From: an archaeon GW2011_AR15
Lineage (GTDB): Archaea; Nanobdellota; Nanobdellia; Woesearchaeales; GW2011-AR15
Assembly: GCA_000830295.1 (NCBI GenBank)
Contig: CP010425.1
Location: 238,033 to 294,883, forward strand
Direction: 5' to 3'
DNA length: 56,851 bases
The notes beneath the pieces are model-generated. The model saw only the letters and a program-made list of their open reading frames with translations, did no database searches and was not told where the DNA came from. Made by a program: the position numbers and the translations under genes. Positions 14,773-22,958 of the stretch are shown here, piece after piece (the stretch's first letter is position 1; every line of letters begins with the position of its first letter).

Positions 14773-15732
14773 ATGGGAAACATACTTTTCATCATCGGCA
14801 CAGTGAACACAGGGAAAATGATGTACAGCATATCTAAGGAGCTGCAGGAGCACAGCTGTTATTTCACGCCGTTTTACCTTAATTCCCTGGATGAATTGCT
14901 GACCAGTAGTATGATTGATATTCCTTTAAGGAAGAAGCACTTTGAGAATACCCAGAAATTCATAGAAGACAGAAGACTTCCTCTGGACTACAAGGGCATT
15001 GGCCGTGAATATGACCTTGTCGTTACATGCACAGACGTATATATCCAGGACAACATACTCGATAGAAAAGTGGTGCTTGTGCAGGAAGGGATAACAGACC
15101 CGGAAAGCTGGACTTATAACCTGATAAAGATTTTCCCTTTTCTTCCGCGCTATATTGCCAATACTTCGGCAACAGGATTGTCTGATATATACGAGTATTT
15201 CTGCGTTGCTTCTGAAGGATACAGGGAGCTTTTCACCAGGAAAGGAGTCAGGCCTGAAAAAATAAGGGTTACAGGCATTCCCAACTTTGATGATATGGAG
15301 AAATACAGGGATAATGATTTTGAGCACAGGGGATATGTATTGGCAGCAACCTCTCCCCTGCGGGAAGTCTTTAAGCCTGACAACAGGCCTGCCTTTATAA
15401 AAAAAGCTGTTGACATCGCCGGCGGAAGGCAATTGATTTTCAAGCTCCATCCTTCAGAAAAAGCTGACAGGGCGGTGTATGAAATAAACACGCATGCTCC
15501 CGGAGCGCTTATCTATACAGACGGCAACGGAGAAGAGATGGTTGCCAACTGCGATGTCCTGATTACACAGCTTTCCACTCTCACGTTTGTAGGCGTTGCA
15601 CTTGGAAAAGAGGTCTATACAGACTTGGATATTGATGAAGTGAAGAGACTGATGCCAATGCAGAATAGCGGCCAGTCTGCAAAAAACATTGCTGATGTAT
15701 GCATGGAAATTTTAAACAGCCCGGACAATTAG
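14773..15732 (+). CDS. Glycosyltransferase/epimerase-like protein (GT-B type fold)
   Basis: 319 aa. It resembles UDP-GlcNAc 2-epimerase and CDP-glycerol glycerophosphotransferase proteins: N-terminal MGNILFIIGTVNTGKMM, FCVASEGYRELFTRKGVRPEKIRVTGIPNFD, then FKLHPSEK and NCDVLITQLSTLTFVGVALGKEVY, the usual C-terminal donor-site signatures (KxHP; D..T..ST...E). The acceptor is unknown. It overlaps the end of the convergent aminotransferase gene by 4 bases. Confidence 0.75.
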   Translation: MGNILFIIGTVNTGKMMYSISKELQEHSCYFTPFYLNSLDELLTSSMIDIPLRKKHFENTQKFIEDRRLPLDYKGIGREYDLVVTCTDVYIQDNILDRKVVLVQEGITDPESWTYNLIKIFPFLPRYIANTSATGLSDIYEYFCVASEGYRELFTRKGVRPEKIRVTGIPNFDDMEKYRDNDFEHRGYVLAATSPLREVFKPDNRPAFIKKAVDIAGGRQLIFKLHPSEKADRAVYEINTHAPGALIYTDGNGEEMVANCDVLITQLSTLTFVGVALGKEVYTDLDIDEVKRLMPMQNSGQSAKNIADVCMEILNSPDN

Positions 15733-16925
15733 AATCTTTTTTTTATGAATCTTTCCAGCCGGTTATAGCCTTCTTTCAGTGCCTCTTCAGAAGCGGCGAA
15801 TACGACCCTGAAATGATTTGTCCCTTCTTTTTGTCCGAAGCCTGAGCCGAATACAAACAATACTCCTTCCTCCCTGAGCAAGTCAAGGACAAATTTCTTG
15901 TCTGATTCTATAGGCAGCTCTATCTTCGGAAATGCATAGAATGAACCTCTTGGCTTTGCGCAGCTTATTCCGGGAATCTCGTTTAGTCTCTTGTACGTAA
16001 TATCCCTCCTTGCCTTTAATTTTGCAACAAGCCCCTTCAGATGGTCCTGGGGGCCTTCAAGTGCTGGCTTAACAGCAAACTGCATGGGGTGGCTTATTGA
16101 CAGGCGCGCACGGGCAAGCTGCTTGACAGCCTCTGCATACTCTGAAAATTTCTCCATTGGCCCTGAGAAAAACAGCCAGCCCACTCTCCAGCCGGGGCAC
16201 AGGTAATTCTTTGAAAGCGTATTGAATGTAACAACAGGCACATCGCCTGCAAGGGAACCGGCTGCATGGAATTTAAAATTATCATCAAAAATCAGCTTGT
16301 CATATGTCTCATCGCTGAATATCACAAGATTATGCTCCCTTGCCAGAGCTATTATCTTCATTATTGTTTCTTTTGTATACACTGCTCCTGTCGGGTTGTT
16401 TGGGCTGATAATGACAATGGCTCTTGTTTTGCTGTTGATTTTCTTTTTCATCTTTTCAATGTCAGGCTGCCACTCATTCTCTTCCTCCAGCTCATATTCA
16501 TTTATTTCCCCGTCAAGATAGTTTACAACTGCATTGTACAATGGATAGCCAGGCTTTGGCAGCAGAATGTTCTCTCCCTTGTTTATCAGTGCGCCTATTG
16601 CCATTGAAATCCCTTCAGAGCCGCCTGAAGTCATCACAACGTCCTCTTCAGTGACGCCCGGAATCCCAAGCCTTTTTGCCTCTCTCGCAACTGCCTGCCT
16701 CGCCTCTAATAATCCCAAAGAATCAGCATAGCTTGAGCTTTCCTTCCATGACCTGCTCACTGCCTCAACCATATGCTTTGGCGTCTCAAAATCATACTTC
16801 AGAGGGTCGCCGACATTCAGATAGATTATTTTTTTGCCCTGCTTCTCGAGCTTCTGTGCTTCTACAACAACATCCCTGATGGCATAGGTTATTTTTCTTG
16901 TCCTGTCTGCGGGCGTAACTTTCAT
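15729..16925 (-). CDS. Class I/II aminotransferase (alanine/aspartate type)
   Basis: PLP enzyme of 398 aa. Visible are LNVGDPLKYDFETP, the SGGSEGISMAI cofactor loop, SPNNPTGAVY, SDETYDKL and the PLP lysine in FNTLSKNYLCPGWRVGW (near residue 238), followed by the C-terminal Arg in NHFRVVFA. It resembles archaeal aspartate/alanine-type enzymes (AspC/AlaA); the amino donor cannot be fixed. Aromatic substrates are also possible in this fold, of interest because the window holds a phenylalanine hydroxylase. Confidence 0.9.
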   Translation of the reverse strand: MKVTPADRTRKITYAIRDVVVEAQKLEKQGKKIIYLNVGDPLKYDFETPKHMVEAVSRSWKESSSYADSLGLLEARQAVAREAKRLGIPGVTEEDVVMTSGGSEGISMAIGALINKGENILLPKPGYPLYNAVVNYLDGEINEYELEEENEWQPDIEKMKKKINSKTRAIVIISPNNPTGAVYTKETIMKIIALAREHNLVIFSDETYDKLIFDDNFKFHAAGSLAGDVPVVTFNTLSKNYLCPGWRVGWLFFSGPMEKFSEYAEAVKQLARARLSISHPMQFAVKPALEGPQDHLKGLVAKLKARRDITYKRLNEIPGISCAKPRGSFYAFPKIELPIESDKKFVLDLLREEGVLFVFGSGFGQKEGTNHFRVVFAASEEALKEGYNRLERFIKKRF

Positions 16926-16964
16926 TCCAGTCAGATAGTTCTGCTAATTTATAAAAGTTTAGAA

Positions 16965-17906
16965 TTATACTGCGGACAATATTTCCAGGGGCGCATAAGT
17001 TGTTGTTTCCACAGTGTTAATTACATGGAACCTGGCCAGGTTATTAAGATGTTCTTTTATCCTTCTTTCATCCCATATTGATTCAACATCAATTGGGGAA
17101 AACCCATATGCTTTTCCTCCTATCAAAACATTCCCTTCATATTTTTTGAAGGCCTTCATTATCTCCTCAGGTGTTTCCACTCCCTTTCTTATCTGGTCTA
17201 CATAGAACATTGCTGCTGGATGCAGGAAGAACCCAAATGCAAGCCCTTCATGATACACTGGCTCAGCCCTTGGGAAGGCATCCACCATGCTTGTAAAAGA
17301 AACTAGTCTGTCCTCCCTTGCTTCTCCAAGGAAATAAGCCAGAAAAGTATCTCTGCTTCTGACTGGTCTGAACATGTCCGCAGAATAGCCTGAGAGTCTT
17401 GACGCGTTTTCTCTTAATCTGGGCAGGCTGAAAGCAGCATAATCTGAAAATTTAATGGGCTTTTCTGTTCTTAGTTTAAAACTGAATTCTCTCTTGTCAC
17501 CCTCTCGGGCTATGCCTTCTTCTACCATATAGTATTCACTGTCCCCATAAGACGGCGGACATGCCAATCGTGATTTTTCTACTGCGTCTTCCAGACCCCT
17601 GCCGGTTTCAAAATGCAGGACTTCATCATCTGTTCCCTCAAGAATTACCTGGTGGAATCCAAATCCATATTCCTGCTTCAGCTGCAGTATGATATCTAGA
17701 GCTGCTTCAATGTGGTGCGTTATATCAGATGTAGCTATATTATTTGCCCTGTATCCAAATTTTTGCGGCTGCTGAAGCCGTGGAAAAATTATATATGGCT
17801 CTTTAATGGTTAGTTCAATAGGATGAACGGGAATGTCTGAGGCAGCTCCCACCATATCACTTGGTTTAATATTATCGTTCCAGTACGTGTATATCTCAAT
17901 ATCCAT
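16965..17906 (-). CDS. Hypothetical protein, 313 aa
   Basis: Not recognised. Soluble, mixed fold, no Cys-rich or nucleotide motif. Segments of note: THHIEAALDIILQLKQEYGFGFHQVILEG, DRLVSFTSMVDAFPRAEPVYHEGLAFGFFLHPAAMFYVDQIRKG and GGKAYGFSPIDVESIWDERRIKEHL. It starts at an ATG behind a TATA-like TTTAAATATAAC and seems to be a single-gene unit. Confidence 0.65.
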   Translation of the reverse strand: MDIEIYTYWNDNIKPSDMVGAASDIPVHPIELTIKEPYIIFPRLQQPQKFGYRANNIATSDITHHIEAALDIILQLKQEYGFGFHQVILEGTDDEVLHFETGRGLEDAVEKSRLACPPSYGDSEYYMVEEGIAREGDKREFSFKLRTEKPIKFSDYAAFSLPRLRENASRLSGYSADMFRPVRSRDTFLAYFLGEAREDRLVSFTSMVDAFPRAEPVYHEGLAFGFFLHPAAMFYVDQIRKGVETPEEIMKAFKKYEGNVLIGGKAYGFSPIDVESIWDERRIKEHLNNLARFHVINTVETTTYAPLEILSAV

Positions 17907-18040
17907 TTTCAGGTTGAGAAAATCAAGTTATATTTAAAGCTTAATCCGTCCTTGGCTTTAAGTCTGGTGAACTCTGCGAAAATTTGGCTCCCTTTCCCGG
18001 ATAAGCAAGGTTTATATTTCTTACGCAATTACTCTTTTTC

Positions 18041-18346
18041 ATGAGACTCGTATACATAACCGCAAGGAACTCCGCTGAGGCAAAAAAAATATCAGGGCAT
18101 CTCCTTAAGAAAAAACTTGCAGGATGCGTCAACATATTCCCTGTTGAAAGCATGTACTGGTGGGACGGCGAGATGCAGGAAGATGTTGAGTTTGTGCTGC
18201 TTGTGAAAACAGCAAACGACAACTTTGAGAGGATAGAAAAAGCCGTACTGGAAATTCACAGCTACGAGATTCCCGCAATCTATTCGTGGAAAGTCGATAA
18301 AATCAGCAGAAAATACGATGAATGGATATCGAAAAACAGCAGTTAA
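18041..18346 (+). CDS. cutA: CutA divalent-ion tolerance family protein
   Basis: 101 aa, the usual length. CutA features are all present: VYITARNSAEAKKISGHLLKKKLAGCVNIFPVESMYWWDGEMQ, then EFVLLVKTANDNFERIEKAVLEIHSYEIPAIYSWKVDK, matching A-x-CVNI, Y-WxG and HxYExP. CutA forms very stable trimers and has been linked to copper tolerance and signalling; the role in archaea is unclear. TATA GGTTTATATTTC lies about 30 bases before the ATG. Confidence 0.93.
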   Translation: MRLVYITARNSAEAKKISGHLLKKKLAGCVNIFPVESMYWWDGEMQEDVEFVLLVKTANDNFERIEKAVLEIHSYEIPAIYSWKVDKISRKYDEWISKNSS

Positions 18347-18381
18347 TTCAAAGATGTAAGACCTATCTGCTGTTTTTCAAG

Positions 18382-18433
18382 ATAGAAATTTTCTAAATAG
18401 CTAAAAAAAAAGTAGAGACTGGAAAATTTCTAT
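18382..18433. terminator. 12-bp perfect inverted repeat between convergent genes
   Basis: ATAGAAATTTTC (18382-18393) and GAAAATTTCTAT (18422-18433) pair perfectly over a 28-base loop. The overlapping pair CTATCT (18363-18368)/AGATAG (18380-18385) is an alternative. It lies between the ends of cutA and the Lys-rich gene, so a two-way terminator is the simplest reading. Confidence 0.4.
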
Positions 18434-18483
18434 AGAAAAAGAAACAAAAAAAATAAAAAGTAAGGTATTTGTAAGTTATGTGA

Positions 18484-18597
18484 TTATCTTCTTGATTTTT
18501 TCTTGCCGGATTTTTTGGCAGATTTTTTAGAAACCTTTTTTGCTGCTTTTTTCCTTAAAGTCTTTTTTGCAGTCGATTTCTTCTTGGTTTTTTTCAT
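18484..18597 (-). CDS. Lys/Arg-rich 37-aa protein (H1-tail-like)
   Basis: Starts MKKTKKKSTAKKTLRKKAAK and ends KKSGKKKSRR: 24 of 37 residues are Lys or Arg, the rest Ala, Ser, Thr, Gly, Leu and Val. It has a proper ribosome site (CGAGGTG 4-5 bases before the ATG). Such AKK/SKK repeats are known from histone H1 tails and bacterial H1-like proteins, so nucleic-acid compaction is plausible. No globular part. Short and low-complexity, so confidence is moderate. Confidence 0.55.
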   Translation of the reverse strand: MKKTKKKSTAKKTLRKKAAKKVSKKSAKKSGKKKSRR

Positions 18598-18704
18598 TGC
18601 TACACCTCGTTTATTTCAAAGATTCAGAATTAACCGTGAATGAAGTTTTTATAATTTGCGTTTTTTATAGAAGATTTTGGAATTAGGACGTCAGATTTTT
18701 TTCG

Positions 18705-20273
18705 CTATTCAAGAAGCTGTTTCATCATTTCAGCGAACGCCGGCCTTGTGATGAAAACTCCGTTTGTTACTCCTATTAATGTTGTGACTGCAAATCCTTT
18801 AAGCAGGCCTGCTCCCGCAAACAGCAGCGGAGTCATTGCTGCTATTGTTGCAAAGTATGCGGCAAAAACTATGAAAAATGCTTTTTTTATTTTCTGTCCC
18901 CATGACAGGTAGTTCCTGTCTTCATCTTTCCCATGGCCAAGAATCTCGTCAGTAATCACAATCTGGTCATCAACTCCTGTTCCTATTGCAACAATTATTC
19001 CTGCAATTCCTGCAATATCCAGATTTTGCTTCAGCAGTGCAGCAACCCCGAGTATCAGAAGGATCTCTGACGTTATGACTATGATTATCGGAATTGCAAT
19101 TTTTATTTTTCTGTATCTTATTATTACAACTGAGGTAACTGCAATTATTGAAATTATGCTTATCAGCATTGCATTTGCAAGGAATTCCCTTCCCAATGAA
19201 GGTGATAATGTATCTGTTTTAATTATGTTAAGCTTCACAGGCAGGCTTCCTGTTATCAGCACTGTCTGGAGCTGCTTCATGCCCTTCTGTGCATCCTGGA
19301 TTGCTGAATTCCTGTCCGGGCCGCTCCCGCTTCCTGAAATTGATATGCTTGTCTCCGCCCTGCCCTTCAGGTCTGCTGATATTGACAATGAGTCAACAAG
19401 AACATCATCAAGATAAAGGTCAAGCTGCTTGTCAAGATATGCCTGGCCATACGGATCATATGATATCCCGAGGGTATTTGTTATATTGGCCTGCCTTTCT
19501 GCTGCTGCTGTGCTGAGTGAAATGGAGAATATAAATCTGCAGCCATACCCGTCTGAATATTGCTGGCATGTTTCAATTCTGGAGCAGTCGGCTGTTCTGC
19601 ATACATAAGTTATATCGTTTCCGCCGAGGAAAACTGTGTCGTTCCCGATTTTTGCCTCGAATTTTCCCTGTTTTGCAAGAAGGTCTTTCACTTCTTCTTC
19701 ATTTGCCCCGGCAACCTCAATTATTATGAACTGGCTGCCTGCAAGGTCACTTGAGGTTCTCACAACAGTGTCTGTAAGCCCAAAGACGTCTATACGCCTT
19801 TTCATATTCTCAAGCAGGATATCCATATCCGGGGCAGAGAGTTTCTGCTCTGGCCGCAGGACAACCCTGGTCCCGCCCTGGAGGTCAAGTCCAAGGATAA
19901 TATTGCTTTTTGGCGCCTCATAGACAGTTAGCCCGAGCTTTTCTTTTGACGTGAAAAGAAGGCTGTAAGCTGATTTTGATGTCCTTATTGTAAGCGTTGA
20001 ATTTGCAGGAATTGTGGAAACAATATCATCAAATTCCTCAACGCTGTTGATTTCTATATTATTTACTCTTAGTATTCTCTCTCTTGACATGGGTGCATCA
20101 GACGGAGACGGGCTCTGCATCCCTGCGTTATATGCTGAGCTGTTTAATGCAACTGTCCTTATTGCAACCCCCTCATTGAAAGGGTTTGGGTTGATGGCAA
20201 GTATTGTTATTACAAAAAATACTATGTAGAGCCATATCTTCCAGCTGCTTAAGAGAGATTTAATGCTTCCCAT
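18705..20273 (-). CDS. secD: Protein translocase subunit SecD
   Basis: 522 aa. SecD helps drive export through SecYEG using the ion gradient. Visible are the N-terminal membrane segment, a PDZ-like insert typical of archaeal SecD (MSRERILRVNNIEINSVEEF), the D1-type signature GLDLQGGTRVVLRPE, and the C-terminal six-helix RND core with GTGVDDQIVITDEIL and TLIGVTNGVFITRPAFAEM. Its ATG lies inside the end of secF (14-base overlap), so the pair is translated together. Gene order secF-secD is the archaeal one. Confidence 0.94.
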   Translation of the reverse strand: MGSIKSLLSSWKIWLYIVFFVITILAINPNPFNEGVAIRTVALNSSAYNAGMQSPSPSDAPMSRERILRVNNIEINSVEEFDDIVSTIPANSTLTIRTSKSAYSLLFTSKEKLGLTVYEAPKSNIILGLDLQGGTRVVLRPEQKLSAPDMDILLENMKRRIDVFGLTDTVVRTSSDLAGSQFIIIEVAGANEEEVKDLLAKQGKFEAKIGNDTVFLGGNDITYVCRTADCSRIETCQQYSDGYGCRFIFSISLSTAAAERQANITNTLGISYDPYGQAYLDKQLDLYLDDVLVDSLSISADLKGRAETSISISGSGSGPDRNSAIQDAQKGMKQLQTVLITGSLPVKLNIIKTDTLSPSLGREFLANAMLISIISIIAVTSVVIIRYRKIKIAIPIIIVITSEILLILGVAALLKQNLDIAGIAGIIVAIGTGVDDQIVITDEILGHGKDEDRNYLSWGQKIKKAFFIVFAAYFATIAAMTPLLFAGAGLLKGFAVTTLIGVTNGVFITRPAFAEMMKQLLE

Positions 20274-21156
20274 GTTTCTTCTCCAGATAATATCTCAGGA
20301 ATGCCACATTGCCGATCCATGTTGTCAGCACGTCTATGACAAGCCCTACTATAAGTATAAGCATAATCTGCTTCAGCGTTGTATTGTTTGTAAGCAGGAA
20401 TGAAACACCTGTCGCTGCAATGCCTGCAACAGACATTGTAAGCCCTGTCTTCATTGCCCCGAAAATAGCAGGAACTGCTTCAGTTATATGCTCCTTGAGA
20501 ACCTTTGTTGAAAGCAGTATTGACGTATCAATTGAATAGCCTATAAGCATCAGGTATGCTGCAATACCTCCTGCGGTAAGCCTTAGCCCAAAAAGGTCCA
20601 TTATCCCGAGCGTGATAAAGATATCCATAAATGCCGAGAACAGCGCTGCAAGCGTCGCATATATATTTTTGAAATAGAACTGGAATACAATCCCCATGCT
20701 CAAGAATGCAAGCAGGACGGCAATGAACATCTGCATGAAAAAAGATTCGCCAAGTGAAGAGCCCATTGTCTCAACGCTGTAATTGTCTTTCGTCAGCGTT
20801 ATTTTCTGGTTCACTGCTTCAACAAGAGCATCCTCTTCAATATCAGATGCCTCTATTATTATCCCGACGATTGTGCCTGCGGATTCAATGGTCCTCAGGT
20901 TCACAGAGCTTTCAGGGAAAGAACTCTCAAGAAATTCTTCAAGCTCTGCTATATTATCATAGCCTGCATTTATTGTCAGTGAGATACCTCCCTTAAGGCT
21001 GACGTCCCTCCTTATTGCCTCGCCTGTTGTGAAATAGGTGTTGGCAAGCACAAGGGCAGAAAGGAGAAACAGTATCAGGGGAATGAAAAAAAGCTTCTTA
21101 TATTCTTTTACATAAAAATCCTTGATTCTCTTTCCGAGCCCATGTTTATCCCCCAA
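20260..21156 (-). CDS. secF: Protein translocase subunit SecF
   Basis: 298 aa with one N-terminal membrane helix, a periplasmic-type loop opening with DVSLKGGISLTI (RxVxFxGG equivalent), and a five-helix RND core with GIMDLFGLRLTAGGIAAYLMLIGYSIDTSILLSTKVLKEH. The YSIDTSI segment is the SecF counterpart of the conserved D-x-x motif. First gene of the secFD pair. Confidence 0.93.
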   Translation of the reverse strand: MGDKHGLGKRIKDFYVKEYKKLFFIPLILFLLSALVLANTYFTTGEAIRRDVSLKGGISLTINAGYDNIAELEEFLESSFPESSVNLRTIESAGTIVGIIIEASDIEEDALVEAVNQKITLTKDNYSVETMGSSLGESFFMQMFIAVLLAFLSMGIVFQFYFKNIYATLAALFSAFMDIFITLGIMDLFGLRLTAGGIAAYLMLIGYSIDTSILLSTKVLKEHITEAVPAIFGAMKTGLTMSVAGIAATGVSFLLTNNTTLKQIMLILIVGLVIDVLTTWIGNVAFLRYYLEKKHGKH

Positions 21157-21197
21157 AGTAAATCAGTTAGTCTGGAACAATGTGGGGTTTATAAAGA

Positions 21198-22175
21198 TTA
21201 TTGCTGAGAAAGAAGGCCGTAGTTGTGTATTCCTGAAAGCTCCCTTCCGAGTCTCACGATTAATGGTATGCTCCCTTCCAGTGTCGTCTTTTTTCCGGAT
21301 GTTTTCACGTGCACCCCATATGATTCAAGCTCTCTTTTCCTCTTTGAGTAGCTTTTCCCAAGAATATATTTGGGCTCATTTGATTTCTGAAGCCTGAGCT
21401 GTCCGGCTCCATCGCTTATCACTGCTGAAATTAGGGTGTTGCCACCCATCTCTGCCCCTTCTATTTCTGCAGACAATACTTCCAGACCAAGCTGACTTAT
21501 GCCCTCCATTGACTTAAGCTCGGATTCAAGCAGCTTTTTTGTTTCTTTTTCTGCCTTTTTCCTGTCCATCAGCCCGTATATATACGCGGCTGTTATAGCA
21601 TGGTTCTTTAAGGTTATCTCTGCATTATCAACATTAAATGTCTGTGGCTGGGTTTTGAATATTCCTTCTCTAAAAAATTCTCCAATAGCCTCAAATCTGC
21701 CTTTGTCTGAAAAAATCTCAAACATCCATGTTGCTCTGCCTGGTATTTCATCTGTTACACTTGAACCCGACAGGATTATTGCAATATTCATTGGATTTGG
21801 CATTTTTTCTGATGGGTTATTTGCCATCATGCCCAGCAGCCCCTCATATTTTCTGTCTAAGTCTACTATTGCCTTATTCAGGTTTTTCAGGCTTGAAAAG
21901 CTGCTTTCAAATGCTTCTCTCTCAAGAAAATTTGAGTATCCGCTGCTTGTTGCTATGGATATTCCACTTCTGCCTAAAGGCGAAGGGTATTCAGCATTTT
22001 TCAGGGAAAGGTACACTGAATCACTGCTTGATTTACATTCCATAAAAAATCCCGACGGTGATGCAAAAGACCTCTTTCTGAAATTTGCATCTTTTGGTAT
22101 TATGCGGGAGACCAGCCCGTTGCTCATGCTGTCAAGGTATTCAACTGTTTTTTTCCCTTTATCCCAGAAAGCCAT
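21198..22175 (-). CDS. Hypothetical protein, 325 aa
   Basis: Not recognised. Soluble, Ser- and Lys-rich. Notable stretches: KRSFASPSGFFMECKSSSDSVYLSLKNAEYPSPLGRS, a helical middle (MDRKKAEKETKKLLESELKSMEGISQLG) and a Gly/Ser-rich second half. It lies head to head with the proteasome gene and behind secFD, with its own start near the divergent TATA elements. Confidence 0.65.
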   Translation of the reverse strand: MAFWDKGKKTVEYLDSMSNGLVSRIIPKDANFRKRSFASPSGFFMECKSSSDSVYLSLKNAEYPSPLGRSGISIATSSGYSNFLEREAFESSFSSLKNLNKAIVDLDRKYEGLLGMMANNPSEKMPNPMNIAIILSGSSVTDEIPGRATWMFEIFSDKGRFEAIGEFFREGIFKTQPQTFNVDNAEITLKNHAITAAYIYGLMDRKKAEKETKKLLESELKSMEGISQLGLEVLSAEIEGAEMGGNTLISAVISDGAGQLRLQKSNEPKYILGKSYSKRKRELESYGVHVKTSGKKTTLEGSIPLIVRLGRELSGIHNYGLLSQQ

Positions 22176-22285
22176 AGCCCCGGGAAACTAAATGTTATAT
22201 AAAAATCTGAGTTATACGGCAAAAACAAAAAACTTTATAAATTCCTGCGGGTTCCCAGTATCCAGTTATTCTCATGGGTGAATAT

Positions 22286-22924
22286 ATGGAAGAAAATATT
22301 ATGAAGACGGGAACTACAACAATAGGTCTGGTTGCAAAGGACTTTATAGTTCTTGCAGCTGACAAGAGAGCAACAGCAGGGAATTTTATCGCTGCAAAAA
22401 AAGTAGACAAAGTGCTGCAGGTCGCAGACAAAATGGCACTGACAACTGCAGGCAGCGTGTCAGATATACAGCTTCTGGTCAAGCTGATAAAGGCCGAGCT
22501 TAACTTAAGAAACTTAAGGACTGGCAGGGATAATAATGTAAGCGAGGCAGCCAACCTCCTTGCAGGAATCGTATACGGGAATATAAGAAGATTCTCAGCC
22601 ATCCCGGGAATAGTGCACTTCATTTTTGCAGGAGTTGACAGCACCGGGCCGCATTTATATGATATTTACCCGGACGGTTCAATAACTGAAGTCGATGATT
22701 TTGTGACTTCAGGAAGCGGCGGATCATTTGCATTCGGTGTGTTTGATTCGCAGTACAAGAAAGACATGAAAGAAAGCGAGGCAGTTGAGCTTGCCATAAG
22801 GGCAGTCAATGCTGCTTTGCAGAGAGACAGCGCATCCGGAGACGGCATTGATGTTGTTGTTGTCAGCAACTCCGGGGTAAAGAAAGTTTACAAGAAAGAG
22901 ATTTCAATCAACCTTTCAAAATAA
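22286..22924 (+). CDS. psmB: Proteasome beta subunit
   Basis: Catalytic subunit of the 20S proteasome. A short propeptide ends at Gly, then Thr1 in MKTG/TTTIGLVAKDFIVLAADKRAT; Asp17 and Lys33 equivalents are visible (VAKDF, ADKRAT), as are the later DKMALTTAGSVSDIQ and SGSGGSFAFGVFDSQY. I chose 22286 because GGGTGA lies 5-6 bases before it; an in-frame ATG at 22274 without a ribosome site would add four residues. The alpha subunit is not in the window. Confidence 0.95.
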   Translation: MEENIMKTGTTTIGLVAKDFIVLAADKRATAGNFIAAKKVDKVLQVADKMALTTAGSVSDIQLLVKLIKAELNLRNLRTGRDNNVSEAANLLAGIVYGNIRRFSAIPGIVHFIFAGVDSTGPHLYDIYPDGSITEVDDFVTSGSGGSFAFGVFDSQYKKDMKESEAVELAIRAVNAALQRDSASGDGIDVVVVSNSGVKKVYKKEISINLSK

Positions 22925-22958
22925 TTTTTTGATTTAATATGGAATGGTGTATTCTTGA

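Noticed and set aside
21499-22191. 230-aa plus-strand frame opposite the 325-aa gene
   Set aside because: Shadow of the minus-strand gene; Ser/Phe/Leu-rich mirror translation and no start signals. The minus frame is longer, has a divergent promoter and normal composition.
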